Shown one piece after another: positions 35,901 through 48,420 of a stretch of DNA of 64,000 bases. Each line of letters starts with the position of its first letter. Position 1 is the first letter of the stretch. The stretch is from Ulota crispa (Eukaryota; Streptophyta; Bryopsida; Orthotrichales; Orthotrichaceae). The translations under genes and the position numbers were made by a program. The stretch spans positions 18,096,409 through 18,160,408 of the forward strand of contig OY987250.1 of assembly GCA_963920765.1 (NCBI GenBank), given 5' to 3'. Below the pieces are notes generated by a model that saw nothing but the letters and a program-made list of their open reading frames with translations, was not told the DNA's origin and did no database searches.

Positions 35901-35940
35901 CCGGCGTCATTCGCAGCCCTGCTCGTGAACCAGTCTCCAT
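32926..35940 (-). CDS. Equilibrative nucleoside transporter (ENT, SLC29 family)
   Basis: Nine exons: 35940-35893, 35811-35695, 35487-35332, 35214-35071, 34685-34580, 34471-34305, 34209-34049, 33744-33486, 33033-32926; 421 residues, the usual size for plant ENTs. Family hallmarks in order: FLFPWNS in the first membrane segment, DYHPSRVFTLIYQP, the GLGIADGVAQGALVGDL segment, SAGLAMSGVITTALRFVTKAAF, RKGALTFFAISAFAEL, then LSIFPGFLYEDTG, NAGDFGGRYLP and a C-terminal hydrophobic segment ending LWLIGKGW. About 11 membrane segments are expected, with a cytosolic loop (DLAAAGLHPHHDEEIGK) in the middle. The family carries nucleosides and some bases across the plasma or vacuolar membrane; substrate and location cannot be read from sequence. 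The acceptors at 34685 and 34471 were chosen because they restore family similarity and avoid stops. Two G-box elements lie upstream. Confidence 0.9.
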
Positions 35941-36097
35941 TCTTACAAGATTAGCTGTAAGGTCCGCAGCATTGGCACCAAGAAATCAAGTCCACCAGAA
36001 GAGGAATTCTTTGCGTTGTGCTCATCCGTCCTCCGCATGGGATGGTAAGTTAGCGTGTGGACAGATAGTACGTGAGCGCGAACTCAAGAGCGTGAAG

Positions 36098-36112
36098 CAC
36101 GTGCACCACGTG
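36098..36112 (-). promoter_or_regulatory. Pair of G-boxes upstream of the nucleoside transporter
   Basis: Two CACGTG palindromes (36098-36103 and 36107-36112) lie nine bases apart, about 160-170 bp before the ATG. A further ACGTG core is near 36070. bHLH and bZIP factors bind such sites in light or abscisic-acid responses. The pair may lie in the promoter or the leader; the transcription start is not visible. Confidence 0.45.
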
Positions 36113-39100
36113 CACCACGCCTTTGTTGCGTTGGCCAGAGTCGACCAAACAGAAAGCGGCAACAAAAGCATCAGCAGCAGGTGGCTTCATCTCGTGAACC
36201 ACGCTCTCCACCCAATTCAGTCTCTTCATCTTCTTCCTCCTCCTCATTCCATCTCCACCCACCAGCTGTTATCAATCAACCCGTCCTCAATTGCGCAAAA
36301 AACTTGTTACTTGAAGAGTTCTAAACGACTACAGACAAGCGCAACGCTGAGGTTGACGTGATGCTCTTTGCAGAAACCATGTTGGTATCTTTTCATATAT
36401 GGTGCACTCACTAACACCCTTGCAGAAGAAACTGAGATCCTTTTTCTAAGCAATCTTCGGCTCATCTTTGGTGGGAGGAGGTACCAAAACCTACACAAGG
36501 AGACATGCCATTCACCAAGTACTATTCTCTACAATATCGTATCTTTATGCCGATTCAGTGTAGAGCAGTACAAAACACATACAGCAAACCCATAACAAGC
36601 AGGCTTGGAAAGCTAATTCAGCAATGGCAAGTGCCTCGTCTGCCATCAACTCACAATATAAATGAGACTTTCGGGTCTTCCGGTTTTATGTTTCTGTTAT
36701 CATCGGTAGTGGAGGAGATAGAGTTCGCACAATTACTAGAGATGTTGATAAAGGATGAGTCTTCTAAGATTTGATACTGGACTGCATTACCTAAGGTGGT
36801 CATCTCTCTACCAGGACACCAGATTGTGTAATCATATCAGTACGATTTCCTAATAAAAATAGGCAAGCATGCACGAAGCTTGGGGTGTGATGGCTTGGCT
36901 GTAATGAATAAAAAGTCAGGCACTGAACTATTTCGTATTTCGTCAGAGAGTTCCTTCAAAATTCTCAATTTCAAGCATGTTTCAGAATCACTAAATCTAA
37001 ATCTAATATTTGCATATCTTGAAGCTCTAAGAATAGACTGACAAAGTATTGGTGATAAATTGATGGTGAAATTGTAGTGATTATAAGAGTATTTTAATCA
37101 TGATTTGATAAATTTTCAAACGTTCTTATTAACACTTCTCCTAATTTGATTCATGTCAAAATTTAGTGCACTCTATTCCTCATTTAAGGTTTGTTTGAGT
37201 TGAGACAATTTTAACTTTTAAGTTCTAAAACGTGGTTAAAAGTTAAAAAATGTTGGTGGAAGACTAGAAGTTGATGAATATAACATACGTGATAGTGCAA
37301 AATTGCACTTGGCATGGGTTAAAGGCATGGATTCGGAATATTTGATGAAAAACTGAATGCATGGGAAGAGTTCAAGGAATCGATCATTTTGTCTACTACT
37401 CCAATTTCTTATCTATGACCTTCTTGAGATTTACGTTATGAAAAAATATGTGCTCATTGATGGTTTCTACTTATTTGTGCAATCAATTGAAAAAATCCAT
37501 CACAGATATTTCTATAGATGATTTTCTATTAATTAAGGAACAATAACTTCAACTATTCAACATAAATTGGAGTTTTGGATTTTCCAAAGCAAAATTTCAT
37601 ATGGGTGATTGAGATTGCATAAGCATGCAATGTCTAGTGCACATTGGTAAAAAATTGATTGTTGTAAAAGATATATTTAAAAAATATTTCTGGTAGAAAG
37701 TGAAGAAAATGAATCATTTATTTTAGAACACAATATTCATTAATTTGAGGGAAAACCCAATTTTGAAACTATTGGATTTTACATCCTTGATAGAATACTC
37801 AAAAAATAATCTTTTGAGAATGTAAAGACTCAAAAAGTCTCAAAATCGTATTTTTTCTAAATTAACGAATACTGAGTTATATGCTTTGCATATGCATATC
37901 AAATTAACTATTTTAATGCTACCAAAAATAATATGTAAAAACTTGAAGTGTGAATGAATTTTGTGAACTTTTCTAATCATTGTATATAGTAGTCAAGAAT
38001 TTCTTGTAACACTCAATTTAATATTGGTGTATAATACATGAAAATCAATTAACTATGTATTTATTTATAACATTCATATTAAGTATTCTATTCTACAAAT
38101 CTAAAAATATTGAAAGTCATGCCAAATTCCAGCAAATCTTTGGGGAATCAAGTTTGTGAAATTGAACTTCAAAAGTCATTTTAGAGTATCAGAAATTACT
38201 TTTTCTACTAAGACATAGTCAATAAATGTGGTAAACTTGCATGCTTAAAGTTGAATGTGATTACGTAGACTTAAACTTGGGTGCATAATCAAGATTTGTT
38301 TCATTCTTGAAAGTCCATGCCACTATATGAAAAAAAAAGGTCTTTTGAAAATGCTACATAATATATTGTTACAAATAGTTTATAACTTCAAATGGTTAGG
38401 GACTTCAATGTAACACCAAAATATATTTGGTAAATTATAAAAATCACAAAAAGCTCAACCACCCAACTATAAAGAGGGGTCAATTCTCCAAAAGAAAAAA
38501 CCTCTTCATCTTTTGAACACTACTTTATATCATCAAAACTATCACAAAAACTATTAGTCCTTTGAATTGACTAGGATACTTTTTTTCCAAACTGTAGCAT
38601 TCTATTTTTAAGTTCATCTAAAACCATCTCCTTAAGTAAAATTCTTAATCATGCTTAGAAGTACTCTTAGTATAACTTCATATCTTATCCAATACTAAGT
38701 TATTTAACTCCAAGTTCTAGCACCTTGTTTTTGTTTAGGAGATGTCTAACTCTAGTGTACTTTGAGTACACTTATCATCCAAGTGAAGTTGTTTAATTGT
38801 AGTGCACAAACTCATCATTTGAAGATATTTCTCTTCCTACACTTTGGTGCAATTATCATCCAAGTGGAGTTGTTGAACTCTCTAGTGCACAAGTCCACCA
38901 TATGAAAATATTTATATCTCCAAGCAATTTCTCCTTATTCACTAGTTCACATTTCATCATCAATGCATTCATCCATCAAAGGTCATGACAAAGGTTATGA
39001 TACAATTAACATCAAATTTTTCATTTATCAATGCATTCATCCATCAAAAGTTGGGACAAGGGTCATGACATAAATGACATATACCAACAAGTGTAGATAC

Positions 39101-39937
39101 TCGTTGTAGCAATGGAGGCAACAAGAATGTCCATGGATTAAGCAAATTTTGGGCTAGCAATCTTATTACAAAATGTGGCCAATTTATAAATTTAAACTAT
39201 GGGTGATTGGATAATTCACAAACGCCACTAACTTGATTCAAAGTAAACCCTCACTTTAAACCACTTTATGCATGTGCCCTTCTCTCCACTCTATGCATGT
39301 AGCCCTTTCTCCCTTATAAAAAGACAAATATGTCATTGGAAATTGCACTATGACACTCTCTCTCAACCAATCTCTATTCTTGGTTGTGTATTCTGCTCTT
39401 GGTTGTATTCTTTTATACATAGAAAAGGTTATATTCTATTATTTATAACTGATTTGTGGACTTAAAATAGACAAACTAAGCTTTACACTTTTAAACACGT
39501 AAGTCTCTAGAGATTTACCACTAGAAAATCATATACGGAAGTTCAAATTCTTAGTTGGATTCAACAAACTCTGAATTAGTCAAAAGTCGTGATGAAAAGT
39601 GATAAAATTTACCAACTATAAAAGCAAGAGCAAACTTTCACTATTATCTCTTGTTTCTAAATGTTGATTTCCAAGATGGTTTAGAATCAGTCATGGTGAT
39701 CAATGTTTTCCAATATCAAAAAATCAAAACCCCCAAAGTTCCTATAGTTCTTGCTAAAAATTTGCCAAATCGTCATTCCTGATTCCCAATTTTATTATTT
39801 TTATTACTTTTCAACACAACACATTTCCCTGCAAGGTTTTGTAATTAGTTGGCAATAGTTAAATTTTTCTAGTTCTAGACCACTAGCAAAGTCAACCCTA
39901 AATTAGAGACTTCCCCATCCAAGGTCCACAAACTAGT
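36113..39937. other. Transporter upstream region, then long AT-rich intergenic DNA
   Basis: To about 36780 the composition is mixed and probably belongs to the transporter promoter. From there to 39937 it is strongly AT-rich with no gene. Degenerate direct duplications are annotated separately at 38754-39080. Confidence 0.4.
38754..39080. repeat. Degenerate direct duplications, periods about 84 and 68 bp
   Basis: Units at about 38754-38837 and 38838-38920 share 'atcatccaagtg.agttgtt', 'tagtgcacaa' and 'gaa.atattt'. Two later units (about 38955 and about 39022) share 'atcaatgcattcatccatca'. They look like old tandem duplications. Confidence 0.5.
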
Positions 39938-39945
39938 AAGTTAAA

Positions 39946-40312
39946 GGGACTGACTAGGTGGACACCCCCCAATTGCTACGCGGACACCCCATAGCCAAAT
40001 TTATTAAATTTGAAATTATTAAATAAATCAAAGTAATAATTTGGCGTACATTTGTGTCTACAAGCATTACAAACACAACAAATTTGTCTCATTTGTGACT
40101 CAGTTAGAAGTTAAACCAATTGCTCCCTTCATTATTGATTTAACTCTTAACCGAGTCACAAACGAGACAAATTTGTTGTATGTTTGGAGCGCTTATAAAC
40201 ACAAACATATACTAAACTATTGCTTTGATTTTATTTCCTCTCAAATTTAATAGATTTGGCTATGGAGTGTCCGCGTAGCAATTGGGGGGTGTCCACCTAG
40301 TCGGTCGGTCCC
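39946..40312 (+). mobile_element. Foldback MITE with 8-bp target duplication (hAT-type)
   Basis: Perfect 8-bp direct repeats AAGTTAAA flank the element (39938-39945 and 40313-40320). The ends are GGGACTGACTAGGTGGACAC on the left and, inverse, GGGACCGACCGACTAGGTGG on the right, where four bases are duplicated. Arms of about 170 bp pair along almost the whole element. The 8-bp duplication suggests hAT. It lies 238 bp before the pectinesterase start, so it may be part of the promoter. Confidence 0.88.
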
Positions 40313-40550
40313 AAGTTAAAGTGTACAAAGCCATCAGAAAGGAGGCCAGGTGTGGACTCTGGAGCCTCGGTCCAGTTCGCCCTCCAACCCCCTCCAGACC
40401 ATACGAGCCCTCCGGGTCCGTCCATGGAAGCGGGCACGGGCTCTCCCACTCACTGCCGAGGTGCGCCTCTTGCTGCCTCGCTCCTCTCGCTCGCCGATGC
40501 GACGTTGTTGCCAAGTCCGCGACTGCGGATGATGCAGCAGGAGTGAGGGG

Positions 40551-42377
40551 GTGGTGATGGGAGCTGCGGGGAGCAGCAGCAGCAGCTCCAATTCCTCCAA
40601 CCCACCACGACGTCTGCCCCACCCCACTCCGCCACTTCCACTTGGAGTGCGCCCCCCAATCGGACCCCTTCTTGTCCACCCTCACGTCGCTGCAGGCGCC
40701 GTGGCCTCTGCTGCTCCTGCTGCTGCTGCAGTCCCGATTGGCGTGTTTCAGGGTGGCTCTGCTGCCATGTGGAATCGTAATGCTCTCAAGCCCGATGATG
40801 GGGTGGTGCTGCGCGTGGCGCATGACGGCAGTGGCCACTTCCGCAGCGTGCAAGCGGCCATCGACTCTCTGCCGTTGCCCAACAGCAAGCGCGTCGTCAT
40901 CTCTGTGGCTCCTGGGCTCTACCGCCAGCCTGTGTACGTGCCCAAACAGAAGAATCGCATCACCCTTCTGGTATGGCATCATTCGCTTCTTTCCAGCAAT
41001 TCCCTCAAATTTTAGCAATGTGGACATTCGAGCTGCTTCGTCTTGATTACTAGAGCGCGTATCTAGTTGATGGAGCCGAAATAGGGGTGATCGTGCACCT
41101 AGACCTCTTTAAACTCATCTTGTCTACCATCACATTCTCTGCTCTCGCAGCAAACCCTAGAAAATTAGCTCTCCAATTAAAACTTTCTCTGTACTCTCAC
41201 TATTATACTCTGCTATGTTTGTACACACGTTTTACTACGATATTTGAAAAGAGGAAAGAATATTATAAATCACCTTTCCACCCATGCACCTCAGGTACAT
41301 TTTTAACCCTTAGGACTATGAAGCCCAAAGGAACCTCATGTTGAATGGGCCGTGTGGGGAATTGGATTTGTATATTTGACACCAACACATGCAGAGCGAT
41401 CTTCACTAATTCTAGTGATACAGCATTCTGGTCCATTGAATTCTATTGTTTTAAAAGCACGATCAATCCTTGGTCCTTTGGGGGTCAATCGCCGCTTTAA
41501 CGCGCAACACTTCTATTACAGAGCTCCGGATACATTTGGTGGGACGTTACGGAGTTCTGGGTGTCTGACAGAGAGTACGGGTGCGCAAGTGCAGGGCGAT
41601 GATGCATTTAAAACCATCCTGACGTGGGCGAACACGGCGACCAGCATCCAACACGACCAGTCGCCGCAGGTGATCGGGACGGGGACGTTTGCATGTGGCA
41701 CAGTGATAGTGGAGGGCGAGGATTTCATCGCGCAGAACATCACCTTCGAGAACGCAGCTCCGCCAGGATCCGGTCAAGCGGTTGCCATTCGCGTCACAGC
41801 AGACCGGTGTGCGTTCTACCAATGCCGCTTCTTAGGGTGGCAGGACACGGCGTACTTCCACTACGGTCGACAGTACTTCCGGGACTGCTACATCGAGGGC
41901 AGTGTCGACTTCATCTTCGGCAACGCGCAGGTGCTCCTGGAGCATTGCCACATTCACTGCAAGTCGGAGGGGTTTATCACCGCCCAGTCTTGCAGGAGCC
42001 CCGATGAGCCGACTGGGTTCGTCTTCTTGCGCTGCGTGATCACGGGCACGGGCAGTCTCAAGCCCTACATGCATCTGGGCCGGCCGTGGCAGCCATGTGC
42101 GCGTGTTGTGTTTGCCTTCACGTTCATGGACGAATGCGTTGTGCCGGCTGGTTGGCACAACTGGAATGATCGCGCCAAGGAACAATCCTCGTGCTTTTGC
42201 GAATTTCGATGCTCGGGGCCCGGCAGTGCGCTTGCTCACCGCGTTCCGTGGATGCGCAAGCTCTCTGATGCCGACGCTGCGAAGTTCCTGTCCGTGGATT
42301 TCATTGATCCACAGCGGACTTGGCTTTCTCGGCATCCTCACAATGCCCCTTATGTCCCTGTCCCTCTCTCCGCCTGA
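40551..42377 (+). CDS. Pectinesterase (CE8), PME31-like, without PMEI pro-region
   Basis: Two exons, 40551-40970 and 41595-42377, joined in phase 0; 400 residues. The enzyme family removes methyl esters from homogalacturonan. Visible catalytic features: GSGQAVAIR (Gln about 201), GWQDT (acid/base Asp about 224), SVDFIFGN (nucleophile Asp about 245), GFITAQ and LGRPW (Arg about 303). The N-terminal RVAHDGSGHFRSVQAAID and GLYRQPVYVPKQKN follow the Arabidopsis PME31 type. There is no PMEI inhibitor domain and no clear signal peptide; residues 1-70 are Ser/Pro/Ala-rich. Cytosolic location or an unusual export route is therefore possible, or the true start differs. The 624-bp intron contains a TTAA-type repeat candidate, and a hAT-type foldback lies just upstream of the gene. 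Confidence 0.93.
41303..41488 (+). mobile_element. Probable degenerate TTAA/CCC-type MITE inside the pectinesterase intron
   Basis: The left end is TTAA-CCCTTAGGAC and the right end is GGTCCTTTGGGGG-TCAA. The ends are inverse copies with several changes and resemble the CCCCTAAAGGACC family. It lies entirely within intron 1 and does not affect the splice sites. The interior is not similar to the other copies. Confidence 0.45.
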
Positions 42378-45300
42378 GCCTTGCTCTCTGTTCTATACAC
42401 TTTCATGGCTTCTCCAAGCGGGTCTACTGCTTCGATATGCGCTTTGCCCCTTGGAGTGTTTGTGAAGACTGACTTGCCTTGGATATGCTTCGAGTGGCAC
42501 CTGCTTTTACAAAGGGCTTCTTGGAAGACGAACTGAGCACACGGAAGATGCTGCATGCAGTTGTGAGGCTCATCAAACTCTACATTTACTCTCCTGCTTT
42601 GACTTTAATACCTACATCTAGTTGCTACCCCTGTTAAAAAACCTCTGTTGAAAGGTTAATGTTAAGACCCATCCTCAAATGCTTGTTTAGATGCTTTTGT
42701 AGGTGTATATTAGCTATTGACATTATTCCGTCAATTTTGCTGTCTCACTCATAAAAGCTCAATACCTGCAAATGCACAGCCTTGTCTAAAGTGAAAGCTG
42801 AAACGTGTGCTTACAATAGTGGCAGTGGTGGGGAAACTTGCCTAGAATATGATCGCTGTAACTGGTGGGTGTGGACCAGGTTTTCTGTCTAGAGCTGGGA
42901 GGTTTATTAAACACAACTAGTTGGCTTGCATGTGATTGCTAATGTTGGATATACTAGTCAACTGAAGATTTCACAAAAAATAGCTGTCTTATGTCATACG
43001 ACCTCTCCGACTTGGAGAATCAGAAAGTGGCACCTCTGTTTTTTATCTTGTTGGATTACTGATCATGTATTTTCGTTTATCTGGCAATGATCCTCTGCAG
43101 GTTTTTTTTGTTATGAGTAGAAGCTGTTAAAAAATGTAGGAGTGTGAAGATTGGAAGCCAGAATAGAATCGCTTCCTTACACCTTGTACCATGAAGACTC
43201 CAGCACAATGGTGTTTCGCAAATCCACAAGGTCTTTCAGGTGCTTTTAGCAAGCACCAACTCGGGATGCTTTCAAGGAAAAATGATTTTGTGATTGTTAT
43301 CCTGAGGGTAGCCTTTATCTGAATTCCCACGTAGGCAAATCATATTGGAACCTATCTGCTGTGCGAGGAATAGGTGTTTGTGCTGGATGGAGGTTCCCAA
43401 TGCCCTGACCTCGACTATATAAGATACTGGCAGCACTTGATACAATCTCGCAGAAGTCACCTACGCCAATGAATCTGAAAATGTAGATATTGTTCACGGT
43501 GATCGGGAATATCCCTTAGTAGAATGTAAGAATACTTGAAGCTAAAAAATATCTTTTTGTGTCACTTTTAAGCATTTTAGCGCGTATGCGATTTTTGGGA
43601 AATGTATAGAGAGCTATGGATGAAGAGCCATATTAACAGAGATGAATTTTTTCATTATGGACAACTGTTACAAGTGAGAAATTGCTGACTATTATAAGTG
43701 ATTATGGACAATTCCATGTCTATTCCAGGGGTACTTTAAGCGTTCCAAGATTTGGAGAGCGTGTTTGGTCAAACCATCATAAAAGAGTTGCCTTCTATCA
43801 CTAACATCTACAAATGCATGTTGACTGTAAAATAACCGCAATTAATTAAATTAAATTTACACGTAGAAAATGATTTATTCTAGTTTGCGTTCAAGATTTC
43901 GAAAGTCACATGATTGAAGAAACGAAGGAGAAATTGTTTATCAATATTTTGAAAGTTATAGGCACTTGTTCAAATAATTTGGGCATTTTAGAAAATACCG
44001 AAATCCCTCGAGAAGGTAGTTTGAACCATGTGAAACAGACAAAATAACGTGAGATTCTTGTGGTCTCCACATTGGCCTAAGTTGGTGATATTTTCGGCTC
44101 TTCGCCTTTGCCAAATTGAGTTTCCACGTTTACTTACCACTGGAATTGGTCAGTCGTATGATGCCACGTTGCTATTTTTGACCACAGTTTATTGTTCTAT
44201 TCTCAGGTCTACTACTGGTAGAGGGTTATAGACTTTGTTGAATATTGTACTTTGTTGAATATTGTGAGTTTAGAGATTAAGCATGTAAGCGTGAGTGGGA
44301 ATGTGTAGTCTTGGTGTTTAGATAGAGCATTTTAACACGATTGTATTTCCCATGATGATAGTAGTAGATGACATTGATGTTGATTGACTACATTTTAAGC
44401 ACTTTAATCACAACAATTATAACCACTGGTTCTCGTGGTCAAGTATCGTAAAAATCTACCTTACAGTCTTCAAATATAAGATGTCGTTAAATTTTTTAAT
44501 TGGCTACTCCATTCACCAACACACGTCCGGCCAGCGCTGTAGCCCACCACCAAAGCAGGTGATCTAGGAAATAATCTTAAATTCTCAAATTCTTCCATTG
44601 CCCTTCACTCCAGTATCTTTACCCAAGTGAAGCACAATAGAGTTCATTGTCCATGCAAAATTCATTACCTCATACCCTTCATCACCAATACTCACATTGC
44701 TGTGGAGGATAATCTCCGGTTCTCTAAAAACAAGGGTAAAAGTAAAAATATGCCCCTATTAAAGAGTTCGTCAATTTTATTCCCCTAAGGTGTCCGTATC
44801 CACAACAGAATATATAATTCCAGAATTTATAAATCCCAGAACTTCCGGATGATAAATTTTCAAACTCTTACAGTTTCTGGGCATTTGGAAAATCAGAGCT
44901 TTTCCACACTGTCCGCACAAACACTTACGTGCGGTAAACCGAGCCGTCCGTTTCCTTCAAACTTTTACAAGTTATCAATAACCATGATGACAAACATTGC
45001 GTATCGGACAACTTACATTGCAAACCGTCCAGAACACTTCTCCCAGTTCGGCTGCTGCATGTTTATTGCCTCAGACATCAGCACACACAACCTGAAACTT
45101 AATCTTTTATCAGCAACCTGCGACGTATAAATTATTCTATCCAATGACTACACTTCATACTACAAGTACATGGGTCTCTCGAAGCCCGTTACGTCTGCCT
45201 TGGTTTCTGCAGGCGGCGGGTCGTCCACTGCAGGCCAGGGCAGAGGCAACAATGCCGATTCACGCTTGGTAGGCTACATCGCTCTCCGAGGTGACTACTC

Positions 45301-45469
45301 AGCCAGTCTCAATCCACCACTTGCGATTAAGAGATTGAGAGCAGCTTAGGCCGATGGTGGGACATGGGATCTCGACGTGAGCCTGCGAAGAAAGCTGTAT
45401 CGCTTGCTCCTGAGAACGATGCGTTTCAATTGCGATTGGCAGCCATGTCAGCTACATCTGGAGCTGCTC
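42378..45469. other. Intergenic DNA between convergent pectinesterase and phosphate transporter genes
   Basis: The first several hundred bases and the last several hundred probably hold 3' untranslated regions. The middle is AT-rich. Short frames in the region match no family I recognise. Confidence 0.4.
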
Positions 45470-48298
45470 CTACGACGTCAGCTTCGGAGCTCTACAAGCC
45501 TCTGTGAAGTTGCCCGCCGCTATTGACGCCGGATCGCCGCTGTTGCACAACGGCACCCCCGGAAAAAGGTTCACTTGCCCCAGCGTCAACAGCGTGTAGT
45601 TCTGGTACATCGCCAGTGTTTGCTTCAAAGATGATGTCACGTTCCTCACCGGCACTGGTACATCGCACACCCCACATCCAAACCTTGTTAGCCTACAAAA
45701 AACTCCCGCAATCGGAAGGAGTAGAGCTGCAGCGTGGGAAGAGAATTGAGAAACATGGCGTGGGATGATGATGGCTACCAGGGATGGGCTTGGAGGCGTC
45801 GGTATACGTCTTGACAGTCTTGGAATTCTTGGAGACAGTGGCGTTGAGCTGCGCCCACTGAGCGGCGGTCAAAGTGGGAATGGCGCCTGCCACAGCGGCC
45901 GGCTGGTAAGACTGCAGCGTGGAGTTGAAATCGACGTAGAGTGCACTATTTATCGTGCCAACCTCCGACTTGTACGTCTGGATCTGGCGTGACTCAATGG
46001 CGCCCGGCGCGTACACGCCCTGCGCGAACAACGCAGCCACGCCCAGGCCCACGATGGCCAGGGTGCTCACCCACGCTATGAACTGGCGTCCGAACTGCCT
46101 CCAGTTGACGCCCTTGCTGCCTTCCAGAATCCCCACGCCCACTATGGCCCCCGTGACGCACTGGCTGGACGACTGCGGAAGCCCGTACTGCGCTGCAATC
46201 ATGATCACCAACGCCGTCGCTAACTCCGCAGCGAATCCGCGCGTCGGGGTCAACTTCGCGAGCTCCACGCCCATCGCGCGCGTCACATTGTACCCGTAGG
46301 TTGCCAACCCTACCACGAGCCCGGACGCGCCGATGAGGATTACCCACACGGGGGGCGACACGCTCTTCGCCAGAGTGCCCTTGTTGTACACATCCCAGAT
46401 GGCGGCTAACGGCCCGGCCATATATCCCACTTCACCTGCTCCGTGAGCGAAAATCACACAAATGGCAGAAAAGACCTGCCAGTGCACACATTCAACTGGT
46501 TAGACTGATTTCACAAAAGTCTCTCCCTCTCCACTGATTATTCAATGCTGCTTCAGTTAGTTGATGAAGCGCTGTGCTGAAGTAACATCTTTCAGTACCA
46601 CTTCAATATTTTTTTGTTTTTTTAAGTTACTTATCCATTTTGATCTTTAAGGACACTGAAAAGACATAAAAGAACGCATGAATTTAGAATGGTTTTTGGG
46701 TTACCTGGAGGTACGAGAAGGCGTACTCCACGCGGGGCTCGAAGACCTCGGCTCTCTCGTGGATAGCGTTGACGGTGGCGTTGGTCTTGACGACTTCGTG
46801 GATATCCACATTGAGGCCATGAGTGGCGCCCTTCCACGCGCGCTGCTGCCATGAGGCCTTCTCGAGCGCGTTAGGGCCGAGCTCCAAAGCATCCAGAGCC
46901 GCCGCTTCCCCATTTGCAGGAGCTCCTTGAAGCTCGGTGCCCTTGGGATCAGCATCACCGACTCGAGTGCCATCAACGTGCGCAATAGGCCTGCCATTGG
47001 CATCGAACAGCTTTTCGCAGTGACGTTTCAGCAACGGCAAAATGAATACCGCCGTGATGATGGCGATTCCGATGGCAATCACAATAGCAATCCAGGCGGC
47101 TTTCCCGTCCGACCAGTTGCTGGAGTTCCCGAGAGTCTTCTTGGCGCCCTTGGTGAAGACGAAGTAGATGTTGATGAAAACCGTGACGAGCACCATGGGG
47201 GGCAAGCACCAGAAGGAGAGCTTGTACGCGTTCGGGCGTCGCAACACCAGGAAGCGAACGGTGCCAAAAATGATCGCGGAAGCGATGCCCGTCAGGATGG
47301 GCGCCACGAACCACGCAAGCACGATGGACACCACACCCTTGTATGGAGGGAACGAGCCGCTGTCCTTCTCCGCCCACACAACGGCGTCCTTCCCATCCCA
47401 TACCAAGGCGAACCCGATGATGGCTCCAACTGCACACATTAGAACACCACGATCACAATCCAAGCTCACAGTCACATACACCTCAAACATGAGCAATCTG
47501 ACGGGTTGACGTCAACAGCGACTCACTGATGGTATGCGTAGCGGAGGTGTTCAATCCCAAGTAGGACGACAACACCTGCCATATCGTCCCCACAGTCAAT
47601 GCGCACACCATGCCATAGGCGTAAACCTCCGGGTTGGCTGCAAATGCGCTGATATCAGCAATTCCTCCCGCTATCGTGTTCGTTGACACTCGACCCAGCA
47701 GCAACGCTCCCGTGAATTCAAAAACTGCAGCAATCTGATGGGCAGAGAACGATTTCTTCCTCGCATTAGAAAAAAGAACCTCCACGTATTAATTCACGTT
47801 CCTACCCTTGTTTGCGGAAATTCGTCGACAGAAATCTAAAAAGCATCCATTACCAGTAAAGCTTGCCGCAAGGTCAAGGTCTTGCTTCCCACGGACGTAC
47901 CGAAAGCGTTAGCTACGTCGTTAGAACCTGTCAACAATAACAGACACAATCTGCTTAGAAATCAAACCTGCCAACCGACCATATTCCTTGCATCGTTTCC
48001 ACCATGCCTTGAGCGAGCATACACGCAGCACCCAAACTACGATTTCCCAATGTGTCCATTACTTACTACCTCCCGAACCAGCTAGCTAGCTAGCTACCGA
48101 GCGCTCTCCATGCAAGCTCAAACAATGACCAGCTATCATGCATGCAGCAACAAATCCGCATGCAGCCCCGAATTGCTTCGTCACAGCAGGCGGAGTTCGA
48201 CTTTGCACATGCATTTTACCGGTTCCAAAGCCGAAACCGAAAGCCGCGAAGGCGCCCACGACGACCAGCCACAAGTACTCATCGAGCACGGCAGCCAT
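45470..48298 (-). CDS. PiT-family (PTB-type) sodium/phosphate symporter
   Basis: Six exons: 48298-48220, 47927-47854, 47734-47527, 47429-46705, 46475-45779, 45654-45470; 655 residues, all junctions in frame. The N-terminal PiT signature spans exons 1 and 2 ([20 protein letters not shown], about residues 25-44). The central part has [21 protein letters not shown] and a long hydrophilic loop. The C-terminal signature region reads [21 protein letters not shown] (about 370) instead of the usual HGANDVANAxGP. Then come [23 protein letters not shown] and [17 protein letters not shown]. The family imports inorganic phosphate with sodium or protons, usually at the plasma membrane. The last exon was chosen because it continues in frame with a polar tail; its exact 3' end is the least certain part. 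Start at 48298 fits the signal; an in-frame Met lies at 48340. Intron 1 contains a GCTA tetranucleotide run near 48081-48096. Confidence 0.9.
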
Positions 48299-48420
48299 GG
48301 TGACAAGCGAGGTCGCCACCCAACACAGCAAGTCCTGCAAGCCGTAGGTGAGACCGATATACTGTCAGGCCCAAGCAATAGCTACAGCTGTGCTTGAATT
48401 TTGAGGGCGCACCCGCTTCC

